Shown here piece after piece: positions 1 to 8,664 of a stretch of DNA of 64,000 nt. The stretch is from Paeniglutamicibacter sulfureus. GTDB taxonomy: Bacteria > Actinomycetota > Actinomycetes > Actinomycetales > Micrococcaceae. A program made the translations under genes and the position numbers. Within the stretch, counting starts at the first letter, position 1. Every line of letters starts with the position of its first letter. The DNA lies in contig NZ_BAAAWO010000001.1 of assembly GCF_039535115.1 (NCBI RefSeq), forward strand, positions 3,596,001 through 3,660,000. Reading direction: 5' to 3'. Below the pieces are notes generated by a model. That model had not been told where the DNA came from. It saw only the letters and a list, made by a program, of their open reading frames with translations, and did no database searches.

Positions 1-98
1 ACAAGGCTGAGACGCGCATCCCCATTGAGAGCCTGGACGAAATCTACATGCATGCAGATGCCCTGCGTGCCACCGTCGAAAGCTATGAAGCGGCCTAA
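1..98 (+). CDS. C-terminal end of an unidentified protein (partial)
   Basis: An open frame enters from the left edge (codons start at position 3) and stops at TAA 96-98, giving about 31 residues that end in TVESYEAA. It is followed by a strong hairpin, as expected for a gene end. The tail carries no motif that I recognise, so no function is given. The frame is supported only by its uninterrupted reading and by the downstream terminator. Confidence 0.6.
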   Translation, partial: KAETRIPIESLDEIYMHADALRATVESYEAA

Positions 99-124
99 GT
101 AATCCTGCCAGCGGTGCGGACCCT

Positions 125-170
125 CGCTTCGCTTGGGCGCGGTCTTCAAATGCTGCGCCCAAGCGAAGCG
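125..170 (+). terminator. stem-loop terminator
   Basis: Perfect 16-bp inverted repeat: CGCTTCGCTTGGGCGC at 125-140 pairs with 155-170 around a 14-nt loop. There is no long T-run, which is usual in high-GC actinobacteria. It lies between the partial gene and the next start. Confidence 0.7.
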
Positions 171-189
171 ATGGACCGCAACAGCAGAC

Positions 190-195
190 TAGGCT
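190..195 (+). promoter_or_regulatory. -10 box of a probable leaderless promoter
   Basis: TAGGCT ends 6 nt before the GTG at 202 and there is no Shine-Dalgarno between them. The same arrangement recurs at many genes in the window, so the transcript probably begins at or next to the start codon. Confidence 0.5.
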
Positions 196-201
196 GAATC
201 C

Positions 202-2235
202 GTGAGTGAGAAGAAAAATTTCGGTCGGGAACCGTACGTCATAGCCATTGTGGGTGCAGGGCCCAGGGGAACCTCGGTCCTCGAACGCCTGGCTGCCGAG
301 TTGCGGCGCACCCAGAGCCACTCACGCAAGATCACTGTGGTCGTCTATGACGTCCATGACCCGGGTGCCGGTCATGTCTGGTCCACGGCCCAGTCCCGTC
401 TCTTCTTGATGAACACCCCGGCAGGGTTCCCCACGGTGGCCCCCGTCCGCACGCACCCGGACGAGCCGGGGCTGAGCTTTGACCAGTGGCGTGCCGCCGG
501 CGGCGACGGGGCGGCGCTCAGCAGCGTGGAAAGAACGGAACTGGAGCAGATGGAACGAGGCTCCTACCCTCCGCGGGCCCTCTACGGCCGCTACCTGCGT
601 CATGTTTTTGACGGATCGGTTGCAGCGCTTCGTTCCCATGAGGCGGTTTCCGAGGTGCGCTTCGAGCGTGCAGAGGTCACCGCGCTGCACCGCGGGGAGG
701 CCGACTACTTGCTTCAGGCCCACCCCGTCGATGGCACCCGCCCCCACCCGCGGCGGTCGGGACCGGAGTTCGAACTGCGCGCCGACGCGGTGGTCTTGGC
801 CCTGGGACATGTTTCGGCACGACTGAACCCGTCACAGGGAGCCATGGCCCAGGCCGCCGATGATGCCGGCCTGCTCTACCAGGGCCCGAACGTGCCCGGG
901 GACGTTGCCTGGGACAAGGTGCCGGGCGGGGAGACGGTATTGGTACGGGGCCTGGGACTGAACTTCTTTGACGTGATGGTTGCCTTGACGGTGGGACGCG
1001 GGGGTCAATTCAACGAAATCAACGGAGGGCCCGGCCGGGCCCTGGAGTATTGGCCCACGGGCCGCGAGCCGCGCATTGTGGCAGCCTCCCGCCGCGGGAC
1101 GCCGTACCGCGCGAAATCCTGCATCGAGGATTTCATCCCGGACTCGGTCCGGCTGCGCTACCTGGATAGCGAGGTGCTCGTCCAAAGGGTCGCCGAGGCC
1201 CGGATGCTCAACCCGGAGGCAACGGTGCGCTTCGACGCCCACGTGTGGCCGTTGCTGCACCGCGATGTCCTGCTGGCGTACTACCGCACGGCGGCCCGGC
1301 GCCACCCCTCCCGCTTCGAGGTGGACCCGGACGAGTTCGTTGACATGCTCACCGATGCCCTCGATGCCGAGCACCAGGCGGGGTCCCAGGTATGGCTGCA
1401 GGAAGCCCGACGACTCGTGGGGGAACTGGCTCCGGCCATGGGGTTCCTGGATGTTCCGGGGCTGGGGCATCCCTTTGCGGAACAGGGATTCCCTTCCCTG
1501 AAGGCATACCAAAAAGCGGTCATGGAATACCTGGAGTACGATGCCATTTCCTCGGTGGAGGGTGAGAAGGACCCACTGAAGATGGCCATCGCCACGTTGA
1601 ACGCCGGGCGCATGATCGTCAAGGACCTGCTCGCCGAGGGCCTGATTTCCGACGAGTCGCGGCTGGCCGAGGTACAGGGTTGGTTCGAGCCCCTGGTGGA
1701 GGGGTTGGCTTCCGGTCCGCCCCTGCAGCGCATCGAGGAACTGGCAGCGCTGGCGCGCGCCAAGGTCGTGGAATTCATCGGCCCCGACCCGGAATTCGAG
1801 ATCGATGTGCCCACCGGGATGTTCACCGCGTCCTCGCCCTGGGTCGATGCCCCGGCATACACGGCACGGACGCTCATCGAGGCGATGATGCCGGCCAACC
1901 GCGTGCTGCAAACAGATTCACCGCTGCTGCGGCAACTGCTTGACGACGGGTTGGCGGCTGCCTTCACCATGCGCAACGACCAGGGCGAACCGATCCCGGG
2001 ACAGGGGCTTGACGTCGTCGGCGAGCCTTACCGGATGGTCGATGCCCGGGGGTTGGCGCACCGGGCGATCTTCGTGCTCGGACTGCAGCTGTCCTCGGCC
2101 CAGTGGGGCACAGCGATTGCCGCCCAGGCTGGGGCGCCGCTTGACGGTGCGGCACGGACGCTCGGCGACGCCCAGGATATTGCCCACGAGGTACTGCGGA
2201 TGAGCCAGGTCAAGGACCTGGTCCAGCCGCTTTAA
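202..2235 (+). CDS. FAD/NAD(P)-binding protein (NAD_binding_9 type)
   Basis: 677 residues. The N-terminus reads IAIVGAGPRGTSVLERL, a Rossmann dinucleotide-binding loop (GxGPxG) of the FAD-dependent NAD_binding_9 group found in actinobacteria. A second stretch, ADAVVLALGHVSARL near residue 200, is the usual second nucleotide-binding segment. This family is related to lysine/ornithine N-oxygenases and similar flavoproteins, but the substrate is not known. GTG 202 is chosen because TAGGCT sits 6 nt upstream. The gene stands alone and ends at a bidirectional terminator. The family call is firm; the reaction is unknown. Confidence 0.8.
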   Translation: MSEKKNFGREPYVIAIVGAGPRGTSVLERLAAELRRTQSHSRKITVVVYDVHDPGAGHVWSTAQSRLFLMNTPAGFPTVAPVRTHPDEPGLSFDQWRAAGGDGAALSSVERTELEQMERGSYPPRALYGRYLRHVFDGSVAALRSHEAVSEVRFERAEVTALHRGEADYLLQAHPVDGTRPHPRRSGPEFELRADAVVLALGHVSARLNPSQGAMAQAADDAGLLYQGPNVPGDVAWDKVPGGETVLVRGLGLNFFDVMVALTVGRGGQFNEINGGPGRALEYWPTGREPRIVAASRRGTPYRAKSCIEDFIPDSVRLRYLDSEVLVQRVAEARMLNPEATVRFDAHVWPLLHRDVLLAYYRTAARRHPSRFEVDPDEFVDMLTDALDAEHQAGSQVWLQEARRLVGELAPAMGFLDVPGLGHPFAEQGFPSLKAYQKAVMEYLEYDAISSVEGEKDPLKMAIATLNAGRMIVKDLLAEGLISDESRLAEVQGWFEPLVEGLASGPPLQRIEELAALARAKVVEFIGPDPEFEIDVPTGMFTASSPWVDAPAYTARTLIEAMMPANRVLQTDSPLLRQLLDDGLAAAFTMRNDQGEPIPGQGLDVVGEPYRMVDARGLAHRAIFVLGLQLSSAQWGTAIAAQAGAPLDGAARTLGDAQDIAHEVLRMSQVKDLVQPL

Positions 2236-2236
2236 C

Positions 2237-2284
2237 GGCACGGGGGAAGGTGCGGGCGCCGGCATCCGCACCTTCCCCCGTGCC
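2237..2284. terminator. bidirectional terminator between convergent genes
   Basis: A 19-bp inverted repeat (GGCACGGGGGAAGGTGCGG at 2237-2255 with 2266-2284) lies in the 54-bp gap between two convergent genes and can serve both. Confidence 0.8.
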
Positions 2285-2289
2285 CGAAC

Positions 2290-3075
2290 CTACTGGGTCT
2301 GCTTCACACCCACCAGCTTCAGCGAACCACCGCAGCAATCGGTGATCGCGGCAACCCGGCCAAACTCCGAATCCTCCGGGCCCTCGGTCACTGCACCGCC
2401 GTTGGCCACCGCCGTCGCGCAGGCCGCATCCACGTCGTCCACGCCCCAATAGGTCACCCAGAATCCGGGGACCTCGGCCGGGAGGAAGCCTGCGGCGTCC
2501 ATCAGCCCGGCCCGGGCATCGTCGCCCTGCCCATAGGTGGTGTACCTGAATTCAGGGGCATCGGACATGACGTGCATGTCCCAGCCAAAGGCCCTGGAGT
2601 AGAACCCCACCGCCGCGGGGTACGCCTTGGAATACAGCTCGTGCCAAGCCGGGGACCCGTGCTCGGAATCGACGCCGAACCCCTGGTGCTCCTGCGGCTG
2701 CCAGACGCCGAATGCGGCACCGCCGGCATCAAGGAAGATGCCCATGTGCCCGTATGGCGCCACGTGCATCGGCGGCATCAGGACCTGGCCGCCTGAGTCT
2801 TGAACGCCGGCCTCGGTGGCGGTGATGTCATCGCTCTTCAAATACAGCGACCAGATGTTCGGAATGCCGCCGAACTCGGGCTGGTAGGGGGAGAGCCCGG
2901 CCACGAGGCGCCCGTTCCTCGTGGCACTGAGGTACCCGCCGTACTCCTCGGAACTCGGTTCCTCGAACTCCCAGCCAAAGAGGGCGGCATAGAACTTCTT
3001 GCTGGCTTCGATGTCGGTGCTCATGATGTCGGTCCAGACCGGGTTTCCGGCGGGGGTGCTGTTGCGCAGGGTCAT
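2290..3075 (-). CDS. VOC family protein (two glyoxalase-like domains)
   Basis: 261 residues from the ATG at 3073-3075. A longer frame upstream exists, but the conserved start is GNPVWTDIMSTDIEASKKFYAALFG (given here only as position 10-34). Two vicinal-oxygen-chelate modules follow each other: residues about 10-120 and 130-258, each opening with an xxWxEL/WTDI strand and a KKFY or VGFYSRAFGW helix. Such proteins are often annotated as hydroxylases or glyoxalases, but the substrate is unknown. A GGAAG sequence lies about 10 nt before the start. It stands alone, between tRNA-Ser and a shared terminator. Confidence 0.85.
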   Translation of the reverse strand: MTLRNSTPAGNPVWTDIMSTDIEASKKFYAALFGWEFEEPSSEEYGGYLSATRNGRLVAGLSPYQPEFGGIPNIWSLYLKSDDITATEAGVQDSGGQVLMPPMHVAPYGHMGIFLDAGGAAFGVWQPQEHQGFGVDSEHGSPAWHELYSKAYPAAVGFYSRAFGWDMHVMSDAPEFRYTTYGQGDDARAGLMDAAGFLPAEVPGFWVTYWGVDDVDAACATAVANGGAVTEGPEDSEFGRVAAITDCCGGSLKLVGVKQTQ

Positions 3076-3192
3076 CTTCGAACGCTTCCAATCCTGGTTG
3101 CCGTTGGTTCGGGATCCGGGAATCGTGCTTGCCCGGATGATTCGAATCCTACGTGCGAACACTGGACTTGGACATGGCCTCATGGTTAACGG

Positions 3193-3230
3193 AAGGAGGC
3201 GGTTCCCGTGGGTACGGGAACCGCCTCCTT
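3193..3230 (-). terminator. terminator downstream of tRNA-Ser
   Basis: Perfect 17-bp inverted repeat (AAGGAGGCGGTTCCCGT at 3193-3209 with 3214-3230) around a 4-nt loop, directly after the 3' end of the minus-strand tRNA. Confidence 0.8.
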
Positions 3231-3238
3231 GAATTGCG

Positions 3239-3326
3239 CGGATGGTAAGAGATTTGAACTCTTGGTACGGGGTTACCGCACACTGGTTTTCAAGACCAGC
3301 TCCTTAGGCCGCTCGGACAACCATCC
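3239..3326 (-). tRNA. tRNA-Ser (anticodon TGA)
   Basis: 88 nt with the long variable arm of a class II tRNA. The acceptor stem GGATGGT pairs with ACCATCC, the anticodon loop is CTTGAAA, giving anticodon TGA, and the T-arm contains GTTCAAATC. CCA is not encoded. A terminator follows. Confidence 0.95.
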
Positions 3327-3515
3327 AGACCCAAAAAGTATACGCCAGCCCGCGGGTGCCTTCGAACCGCCACGCCCCGCCGGTCACAAACGGGAGCCGG
3401 AATTTCCCGGCGGTTAGAGTGGCCCCAAGAAGGCAAAACGCGGATGCCGGGACCTAAGAAGCATGGGCCGCCGGGCAAAACCCGCGATCGAAGCAAAGGA
3501 AAACGGGAGAAGACC

Positions 3516-4502
3516 ATGACCACGATGCAGGCCATTGAATACCGCGGTGCAGGCGGTCCCGAAGTGCTGGTCGAGACCGAGCGCCCCATGCCGGTCCCCG
3601 GGCCCGGGGAAGTGTTGGTCAAGGTGGCGGCCTTCGGGCTCAACCGTGCCGATGTGCAACAGCGCCGGGGTGTCTACCCGCCGCCTCCCGGTGCCAGCGA
3701 CATCCCCGGACTCGAGGTGTCGGGCACCATCGAGGCGCTGGGGGAGGGTGTCGTCTCGGCCGCCATTGGCCAGCGGGTGTGCGCGCTCCTGGCCGGGGGC
3801 GGATATGCCCAATACGTGACGGTGCCCGCCGGGCTTGTCATCGAGATCCCGCAGGACGTGGACCTGGTCGACGCCGCGGGCTTCATGGAGGTCGCCGGGA
3901 CCGTGGTGTCGAACCTCTTCCTGGAGGCCGGGCTCACCGCGGGCAGCACCGTGCTGTTGCACGGCGGGGCCGGCGGGATCGGTTCCATGGCCATTCAGCT
4001 GGCGGCCGCTGCAGGGGCCCAGGTCCTGGTGACGGCCTCGAGCGAGGAAAAGATCGCCCATTGCCTTGCGCTCGGCGCCTACGCGGGCATCAACTACCGC
4101 GAGGAGGACTTCGCGGCACGCACCCTGGAGCTGACCGACGGCGCAGGGGTGGACGTGATCCTGGACGTCGTGGGCGCCAAATACCTCGCGCAAAACGTCC
4201 GCATCCTGGCCACCGGCGGGACTTTGGTGGTCATCGGCCTTCAGGGCGGGGCCAAGGCGGAACTGGATCTCCGGGCACTGATGACCAAGCGCGCCAGGGT
4301 CATGGGCACCACGCTGCGTGCCCGTCCGCTGGACCAGAAGGAGGAAATCGTCGCCGCAGTGAGGAAACACGCGCTGCCGATGCTGGCCCAGGGCACGCTG
4401 GATCTGTCGATCGACCGACGTTTCCCCTTCACGGAAGCCCGTTTGGCGCATGAATACTTCGATTCGGGGAACCACACGGGGAAAATCATCGTAAAGTTCT
4501 GA
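3516..4502 (+). CDS. NAD(P)H quinone oxidoreductase, zinc-free MDR family
   Basis: 328 residues. The ATG at 3516 follows GGAGAA at a good distance; an upstream in-frame ATG at 3444 lacks conservation. The protein is a medium-chain dehydrogenase/reductase of the PIG3/quinone-oxidoreductase type: GroES-like domain (residues 1-125, with PGPGEVLVKV and GLNRADVQQRRG), then a Rossmann domain with LLHGGAGGIGSMAIQLA near 147 (GxGGIG cofactor loop). The zinc-binding cysteines of alcohol dehydrogenases are absent. It would reduce quinones or enones with NADPH in the cytoplasm. Monocistronic. Confidence 0.85.
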   Translation: MTTMQAIEYRGAGGPEVLVETERPMPVPGPGEVLVKVAAFGLNRADVQQRRGVYPPPPGASDIPGLEVSGTIEALGEGVVSAAIGQRVCALLAGGGYAQYVTVPAGLVIEIPQDVDLVDAAGFMEVAGTVVSNLFLEAGLTAGSTVLLHGGAGGIGSMAIQLAAAAGAQVLVTASSEEKIAHCLALGAYAGINYREEDFAARTLELTDGAGVDVILDVVGAKYLAQNVRILATGGTLVVIGLQGGAKAELDLRALMTKRARVMGTTLRARPLDQKEEIVAAVRKHALPMLAQGTLDLSIDRRFPFTEARLAHEYFDSGNHTGKIIVKF

Positions 4503-4625
4503 AACTGTTTTTCCCACGGGCTACGGTGTATCTCAGAGGGCGGTGTCGTGGACCACTAAGGTCCGGGGCGCGCGCCCAAAGGATCACTCGCATCGTCCGA
4601 TCCATCCGTCACGTGAGAGGAAAAC

Positions 4626-6872
4626 ATGAGCACGTCCCAACCTTCAGCTCCAGGGCTTCCCCCGGCAGGTGTAGACCCGCAAGTTGCGGAGGCCGAGGAA
4701 CGTAAATGGACGCCGGCCAAGATCGCCCTGTGGGTGGCGATTTCGCTGCTCGGTGGCGTCGCCTGGGCGATCCTGGCGTTCTCCCGCGGGGAGACCATCA
4801 ACGCCATCTGGTTCGTCTTCGCGGCGGTGTGCACGTATTTGGTGGCCTACCGTTTCTACTCCAAGTACATTGAGCGCAAGATCGCCAAGCCCAATGACTT
4901 CCGGGCGACCCCTGCCGAGTACAAAAACAACGGCAAGGACTTCATGCCGACCGACCGCCGTGTGCTCTTCGGGCACCACTTTGCGGCGATCGCCGGAGCC
5001 GGGCCGTTGGTCGGCCCGATCCTTGCCGCGCAGATGGGCTACCTTCCGGGCACCATCTGGATCATCATCGGCGTGGTGTTGGCCGGCGCGGTCCAGGACT
5101 ACCTGGTCATGTTCTTCTCCATGCGCCGCGGCGGACGTTCGCTGGGGCAGATGGCCCGCGAGGAGCTTGGCGTCATCGGCGGCACAGCCGCACTGATTGC
5201 GACCTTGGCCATCATGGTCATCATCGTCGCCATCCTGGCACTGGTGGTTGTCAACGCGCTGGGCGAATCGGCCTGGGGCGTCTATTCGGTCGGCCTGACC
5301 ATCCCGATCGCCCTGTTCATGGGCGTGTACCTGCGCTTCATCCGCCCCGGCAAGGTCATGGAAATTTCGCTGATCGGCTTTGCGCTGCTGATGTTTGCGA
5401 TCATTTCCGGTCGCTGGGTTGCCGAATCCGCGTGGGGTGCCGAGCTCTTCCACCTGGACCGCACCACGCTGGCCTGGTTCATCATCGTGTACGGCTTCAT
5501 TGCCGCAGTGCTTCCGGTGTGGCTGCTGCTGGCCCCGCGCGACTACCTCTCCACGTTCATGAAGATCGGTGTCATCGGCCTGCTGGCAGTTGCCATCATC
5601 GTGGTCCGCCCGGAGATCACTGTTCCGGCGATCTCCGAGTTCGCGGGCTCCGACAAGGGCCCGGTGGTTGCCGGGCATCTCTTCCCGTTCCTCTTCGTCA
5701 CCATTGCCTGTGGTGCCCTCTCCGGGTTCCACGCGCTGATCTCCTCGGGAACCACCCCGAAGATGGTTGAAAAGGAACGCCAGACCCGCTTCCTGGGCTA
5801 TGGCGGCATGCTCATGGAATCCTTCGTGGCCATCATGGCTCTTGTCGCGGCGATCTCCATCGACCGCGGCATCTACTTCGCGATGAACTCCTCGGCTGCG
5901 GCCACCGGCGGCACCGTTGAGGGCGCCGTGGCGTTCGTGAACTCGCTGGGCCTGACCGGCGTGAACCTGACCCCGAGCATGCTCACCGACCTGGCGGCGG
6001 GCGTGGGCGAGGAATCCGTGGTCTCGCGCACCGGCGGCGCCCCGACCCTGGCCGTGGGCATCGCCCACATCATGAACCAATGGTTCGGCGGGCCTGCGAT
6101 GATGGCCTTCTGGTACCACTTCGCCATCATGTTCGAGGCCTTGTTCATCCTCACCGCCGTTGATGCCGGAACCCGCGTGGCCCGCTTCATGCTGCAGGAC
6201 ACCATCGGCAACTTCATCCCGAAGTTCAAGGACACCTCCTGGCGTCCCGGTGCCTGGGCATGTACGGCGATCATGGTCGCCGGCTGGGGATACATCTTGA
6301 TCCTCGGGGTCACCGACCCACTGGGCGGCATCAATACCTTCTTCCCGCTCTTCGGCATCTCCAACCAGTTGCTGGCGGCCATCGCACTGGCCGTGGTCAT
6401 GACCATCGTGGCCAAGCGTGGGAACTTCAAGTACCTGTGGATCGTGGTGCTGCCGCTGGCATTCGCCACCGTCGTCACGGTGTACGCGTCGTTCCTGAAG
6501 ATCTTCTCCCCGGTCCCGGCCGTGGGCTACTTCGCCCAGCACAATGCCTTCAAGGGCGCACTCGAACGCGGGGAAACCACATTCGGCACCGCCAAGAACG
6601 TCGAGGCCATGGAGGCAGTGGTGCGCAACACCGGCGTCCAGGGCTGGCTTTCGGTGATCTTCCTGGTGCTTTCGGTGATCGTGATCGTCACGGCCATCAT
6701 CGCCACCATCCGCGCCTACCCCAACGGCGGGGGAACCGACACCGAGGATCCGGAGGTCCCTTCAAGGATCTACGCCCCGAGCGGACTGGTTTCCTCCCCG
6801 GCGGAGAAGGAGCTGGAGCAGGCCTGGAAGCAGGTTCCTCCGGAGCAACAGATGGCACGCGGGGGTCACTGA
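4626..6872 (+). CDS. cstA: carbon starvation protein CstA, pyruvate/peptide transporter
   Basis: 748 residues, the usual CstA length, with about 16 or more hydrophobic segments. The family signature GHHFAAIAGAGPLVGP is at residues 116-131. CstA proteins are inner-membrane transporters; in E. coli the family is linked to peptide and pyruvate uptake in starvation. GAGAGG precedes the ATG by 7 nt. A gene for a small YbdD/YjiX-type protein follows after 2 nt, the standard operon partner. The long charged C-terminal tail (after residue 700) is cytoplasmic by prediction. Confidence 0.93.
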   Translation: MSTSQPSAPGLPPAGVDPQVAEAEERKWTPAKIALWVAISLLGGVAWAILAFSRGETINAIWFVFAAVCTYLVAYRFYSKYIERKIAKPNDFRATPAEYKNNGKDFMPTDRRVLFGHHFAAIAGAGPLVGPILAAQMGYLPGTIWIIIGVVLAGAVQDYLVMFFSMRRGGRSLGQMAREELGVIGGTAALIATLAIMVIIVAILALVVVNALGESAWGVYSVGLTIPIALFMGVYLRFIRPGKVMEISLIGFALLMFAIISGRWVAESAWGAELFHLDRTTLAWFIIVYGFIAAVLPVWLLLAPRDYLSTFMKIGVIGLLAVAIIVVRPEITVPAISEFAGSDKGPVVAGHLFPFLFVTIACGALSGFHALISSGTTPKMVEKERQTRFLGYGGMLMESFVAIMALVAAISIDRGIYFAMNSSAAATGGTVEGAVAFVNSLGLTGVNLTPSMLTDLAAGVGEESVVSRTGGAPTLAVGIAHIMNQWFGGPAMMAFWYHFAIMFEALFILTAVDAGTRVARFMLQDTIGNFIPKFKDTSWRPGAWACTAIMVAGWGYILILGVTDPLGGINTFFPLFGISNQLLAAIALAVVMTIVAKRGNFKYLWIVVLPLAFATVVTVYASFLKIFSPVPAVGYFAQHNAFKGALERGETTFGTAKNVEAMEAVVRNTGVQGWLSVIFLVLSVIVIVTAIIATIRAYPNGGGTDTEDPEVPSRIYAPSGLVSSPAEKELEQAWKQVPPEQQMARGGH

Positions 6873-6874
6873 CC

Positions 6875-7123
6875 ATGGCTGGCACAGGCGGAACCCCACC
6901 GGTCGGCGGCACCTCGGTGCTGGCGCGCGGACTATCCGCAACGGGCAAGATCGCCCGGGGGATCGTGCGCTACCTCGAGGGGGTGCTGGGGGCGGACAAA
7001 TACCGGGTGTACCTCGAGCACCAGGCCCGCACGCACCCGGGCGTCGCTCCCATGGGCGAACGGGAATTCTGGCGCGACTACTCCGACTGGCAGGAGAAGA
7101 ACCCGCAGGGTCGGTGCTGCTGA
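6875..7123 (+). CDS. YbdD/YjiX family small protein, CstA partner
   Basis: 82 residues starting at ATG 6875, only 2 nt after cstA, so almost surely cotranslated. The core (VRYLEGVLGADKYRVYLEH, then HPG and MGEREFWRDYSDWQEKNP) is the typical short YbdD/YjiX pattern with its conserved W-R-D-Y segment and a C-terminal CC. Its role is accessory to CstA transporters; the mechanism is not established. Confidence 0.88.
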   Translation: MAGTGGTPPVGGTSVLARGLSATGKIARGIVRYLEGVLGADKYRVYLEHQARTHPGVAPMGEREFWRDYSDWQEKNPQGRCC

Positions 7124-7153
7124 CCAGCTTTCCGCGCATCAGTGCGTCAGCGC

Positions 7154-7190
7154 CGCGGGGCCGGAGGACACGTTGTCCGCCGGCCCCGCG
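7154..7190 (+). terminator. stem-loop after the cstA operon
   Basis: CGCGGGGCCGG (7154-7164) pairs with CCGGCCCCGCG (7180-7190), with a second inner stem GGACA/TGTCC. There is no T-run. Confidence 0.6.
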
Positions 7191-7314
7191 TCCGTTGGCC
7201 CGCCTGTGCGCGGTGCCGACAGGGATCGCCCTTGCGGGCCGTGCCTGCGGCCAGCTTCGAACCAACAAGGAAATCTCCCTGCCGGACCGGGGATTCACAT
7301 GGCAAGATGGAGCC

Positions 7315-8028
7315 ATGAGCGAGCACAGTGAACAGATCCCCGATCCCAACGCTGCGTCCAACACCCTGACGCCCGATGAGGTGAACGGCCCATTCCAGGC
7401 TGCGGCCGAGGCCGGCACCCGCCCCGGAACCATGCCAATGGGTCCTGCAGCACCCGGTCCCGGCAACGCCCCGGGCGCCAAGGAAGGCCACGCGCCGGGC
7501 AAGGACAGTGCGCACGTGATGAGCATCGGGGAACCGGCCAAGCTCATGCGCATTGGCGGGATGATCAAGCAGCTGCTCGAAGAGGTCCGCTCGGCGCCAC
7601 TGGACGAGGAAGCCCGCGCCCGCATGGCCGACATCCACGAACGCTCCGTCCACGAGCTGGAGACCGGGCTGTCCCCGGAACTTGCCCAGGAACTCCATCG
7701 CATCCGGCTGCCCTTCGCCGACGGCGAGACACCCTCGGAGGCCGAGCTTCGCGTGGCCCAGGCCCAGCTGGTGGGCTGGCTCGAAGGCGTCTTCCACGGA
7801 CTGCAGGCGGCCATGGCCGCCCAGCAGATGGCCAACCAACAACTCGCCCAGCGCATGGCCATGCGCCAGCTTCCCCCGGGCACGCAAGTGGCCCCAGGAA
7901 TCATCATCAACGAGCAGGGCGAGCCCGAACGCATGACCCAAGGAGATCCCGGCGCGGCACCGGGACCGCAGGGTCCTGCGCCGGGCACGGGAACCGATGG
8001 CGACGGCGGGTTTGGGCAATACCTCTAG
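7315..8028 (+). CDS. bpa: bacterial proteasome activator Bpa/PafE
   Basis: 237 residues. The middle matches the ATP-independent 20S proteasome activator of actinobacteria: PAKLMRIGGMIKQLLEEVR, then APLDEEARARMADIHE, then SEAELRVAQAQLVGWLEG. The extreme C-terminus is GQYL, the motif that docks into the alpha-ring pockets of the 20S core. Family function: a ring-shaped, ATP-independent gate opener that feeds unfolded proteins to the proteasome. The protein is longer than the mycobacterial one because of Pro/Gly-rich N- and C-terminal extensions. ATG 7315 is preceded by CAAGAT at 6 nt, a leaderless-like arrangement. No proteasome core genes are in this window. Confidence 0.92.
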   Translation: MSEHSEQIPDPNAASNTLTPDEVNGPFQAAAEAGTRPGTMPMGPAAPGPGNAPGAKEGHAPGKDSAHVMSIGEPAKLMRIGGMIKQLLEEVRSAPLDEEARARMADIHERSVHELETGLSPELAQELHRIRLPFADGETPSEAELRVAQAQLVGWLEGVFHGLQAAMAAQQMANQQLAQRMAMRQLPPGTQVAPGIIINEQGEPERMTQGDPGAAPGPQGPAPGTGTDGDGGFGQYL

Positions 8029-8092
8029 AATTGAAAGTGGCAACACGGGTAACGACTTGTTCCTCGGGCGACCAGAACCACCGGGGGACATC

Positions 8093-8119
8093 ATGGCGAC
8101 AACAAAGGCAAACACGTAG
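8093..8119 (+). CDS. 8-codon upstream ORF (MATTKANT)
   Basis: ATG 8093 follows GGGGGAC by 3 nt and the frame ends at TAG 8117-8119, which abuts the ATG of the next gene (TAGATG). It may act as a coupling leader that delivers ribosomes to the 8120 start, which lacks its own clear ribosome site. It could also be chance. Confidence 0.35.
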   Translation: MATTKANT

Positions 8120-8572
8120 ATGGGGCTGTTCTCCTCGGTACGCGGCGCACGCCGCGACAACAAGGAACTCGGCGACGGGGTCTGGCGCCGGGCCTATGAC
8201 AGGTTCGGGCGCTCCCTGGATCGGGTGCACCAGGTCCTCGAGGGCATCGAGGACGACGACCTCCACAATGCCCTGATCCTGATCGCCAACCACCTGGCCG
8301 AGCTCCAGGGTCGGGTGCGCTTGGTGTGCGTCGCCGCCCAAGCCAAGGCCCCGAGCACCGGCGAAGCCGTCCCGCACGAGCTCTACGCCGTGCACCGCCT
8401 GCTTTCCAAGGCCGCGAACGACCTGGCGACCACCGCGCAAGTGGCGGCCATGGCACGTCTCGACGGGGAGCGCTGGGGCTATGCGTCGGCGGGCCTGGAG
8501 AACGTTGCCATGCGCGCGGATCTGGTGGCCGACGGCATCAGTGCGGCAGAGGCCGAAATGGCCAAGCACTAG
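8120..8572 (+). CDS. conserved helical protein of unknown function
   Basis: 150 residues, almost entirely helical by composition. No catalytic or membrane motif is visible. It has regularly spaced charged/hydrophobic helices (RFGRSLDRVHQVLEGIEDDD, HNALILIANHLAELQGRV) and no signal peptide, so it is probably cytoplasmic. The start at 8120 touches the stop of a tiny upstream ORF. Codon bias equals that of its neighbours, which supports a real gene. I do not recognise the family. Confidence 0.7.
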   Translation: MGLFSSVRGARRDNKELGDGVWRRAYDRFGRSLDRVHQVLEGIEDDDLHNALILIANHLAELQGRVRLVCVAAQAKAPSTGEAVPHELYAVHRLLSKAANDLATTAQVAAMARLDGERWGYASAGLENVAMRADLVADGISAAEAEMAKH

Positions 8573-8664
8573 CGTTCCGGGCTGCGGGGATTTCGGTTTC
8601 GCCCAGCGCTGATCAATGCCGGGTCCGGCAATTCCGGTCAATGCACGGTGGCAGGATGGGAAAC

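Noticed and set aside
832..1976. Long antisense frames opposite the FAD/NAD(P) protein and similar shadows across the core genes
   Set aside because: High GC creates long frames on the opposite strand; the sense frames carry clear motifs and starts.
3444..3515. Upstream ATG as start of the quinone oxidoreductase
   Set aside because: The 24 extra residues are basic and unconserved, while ATG 3516 has a good ribosome site.
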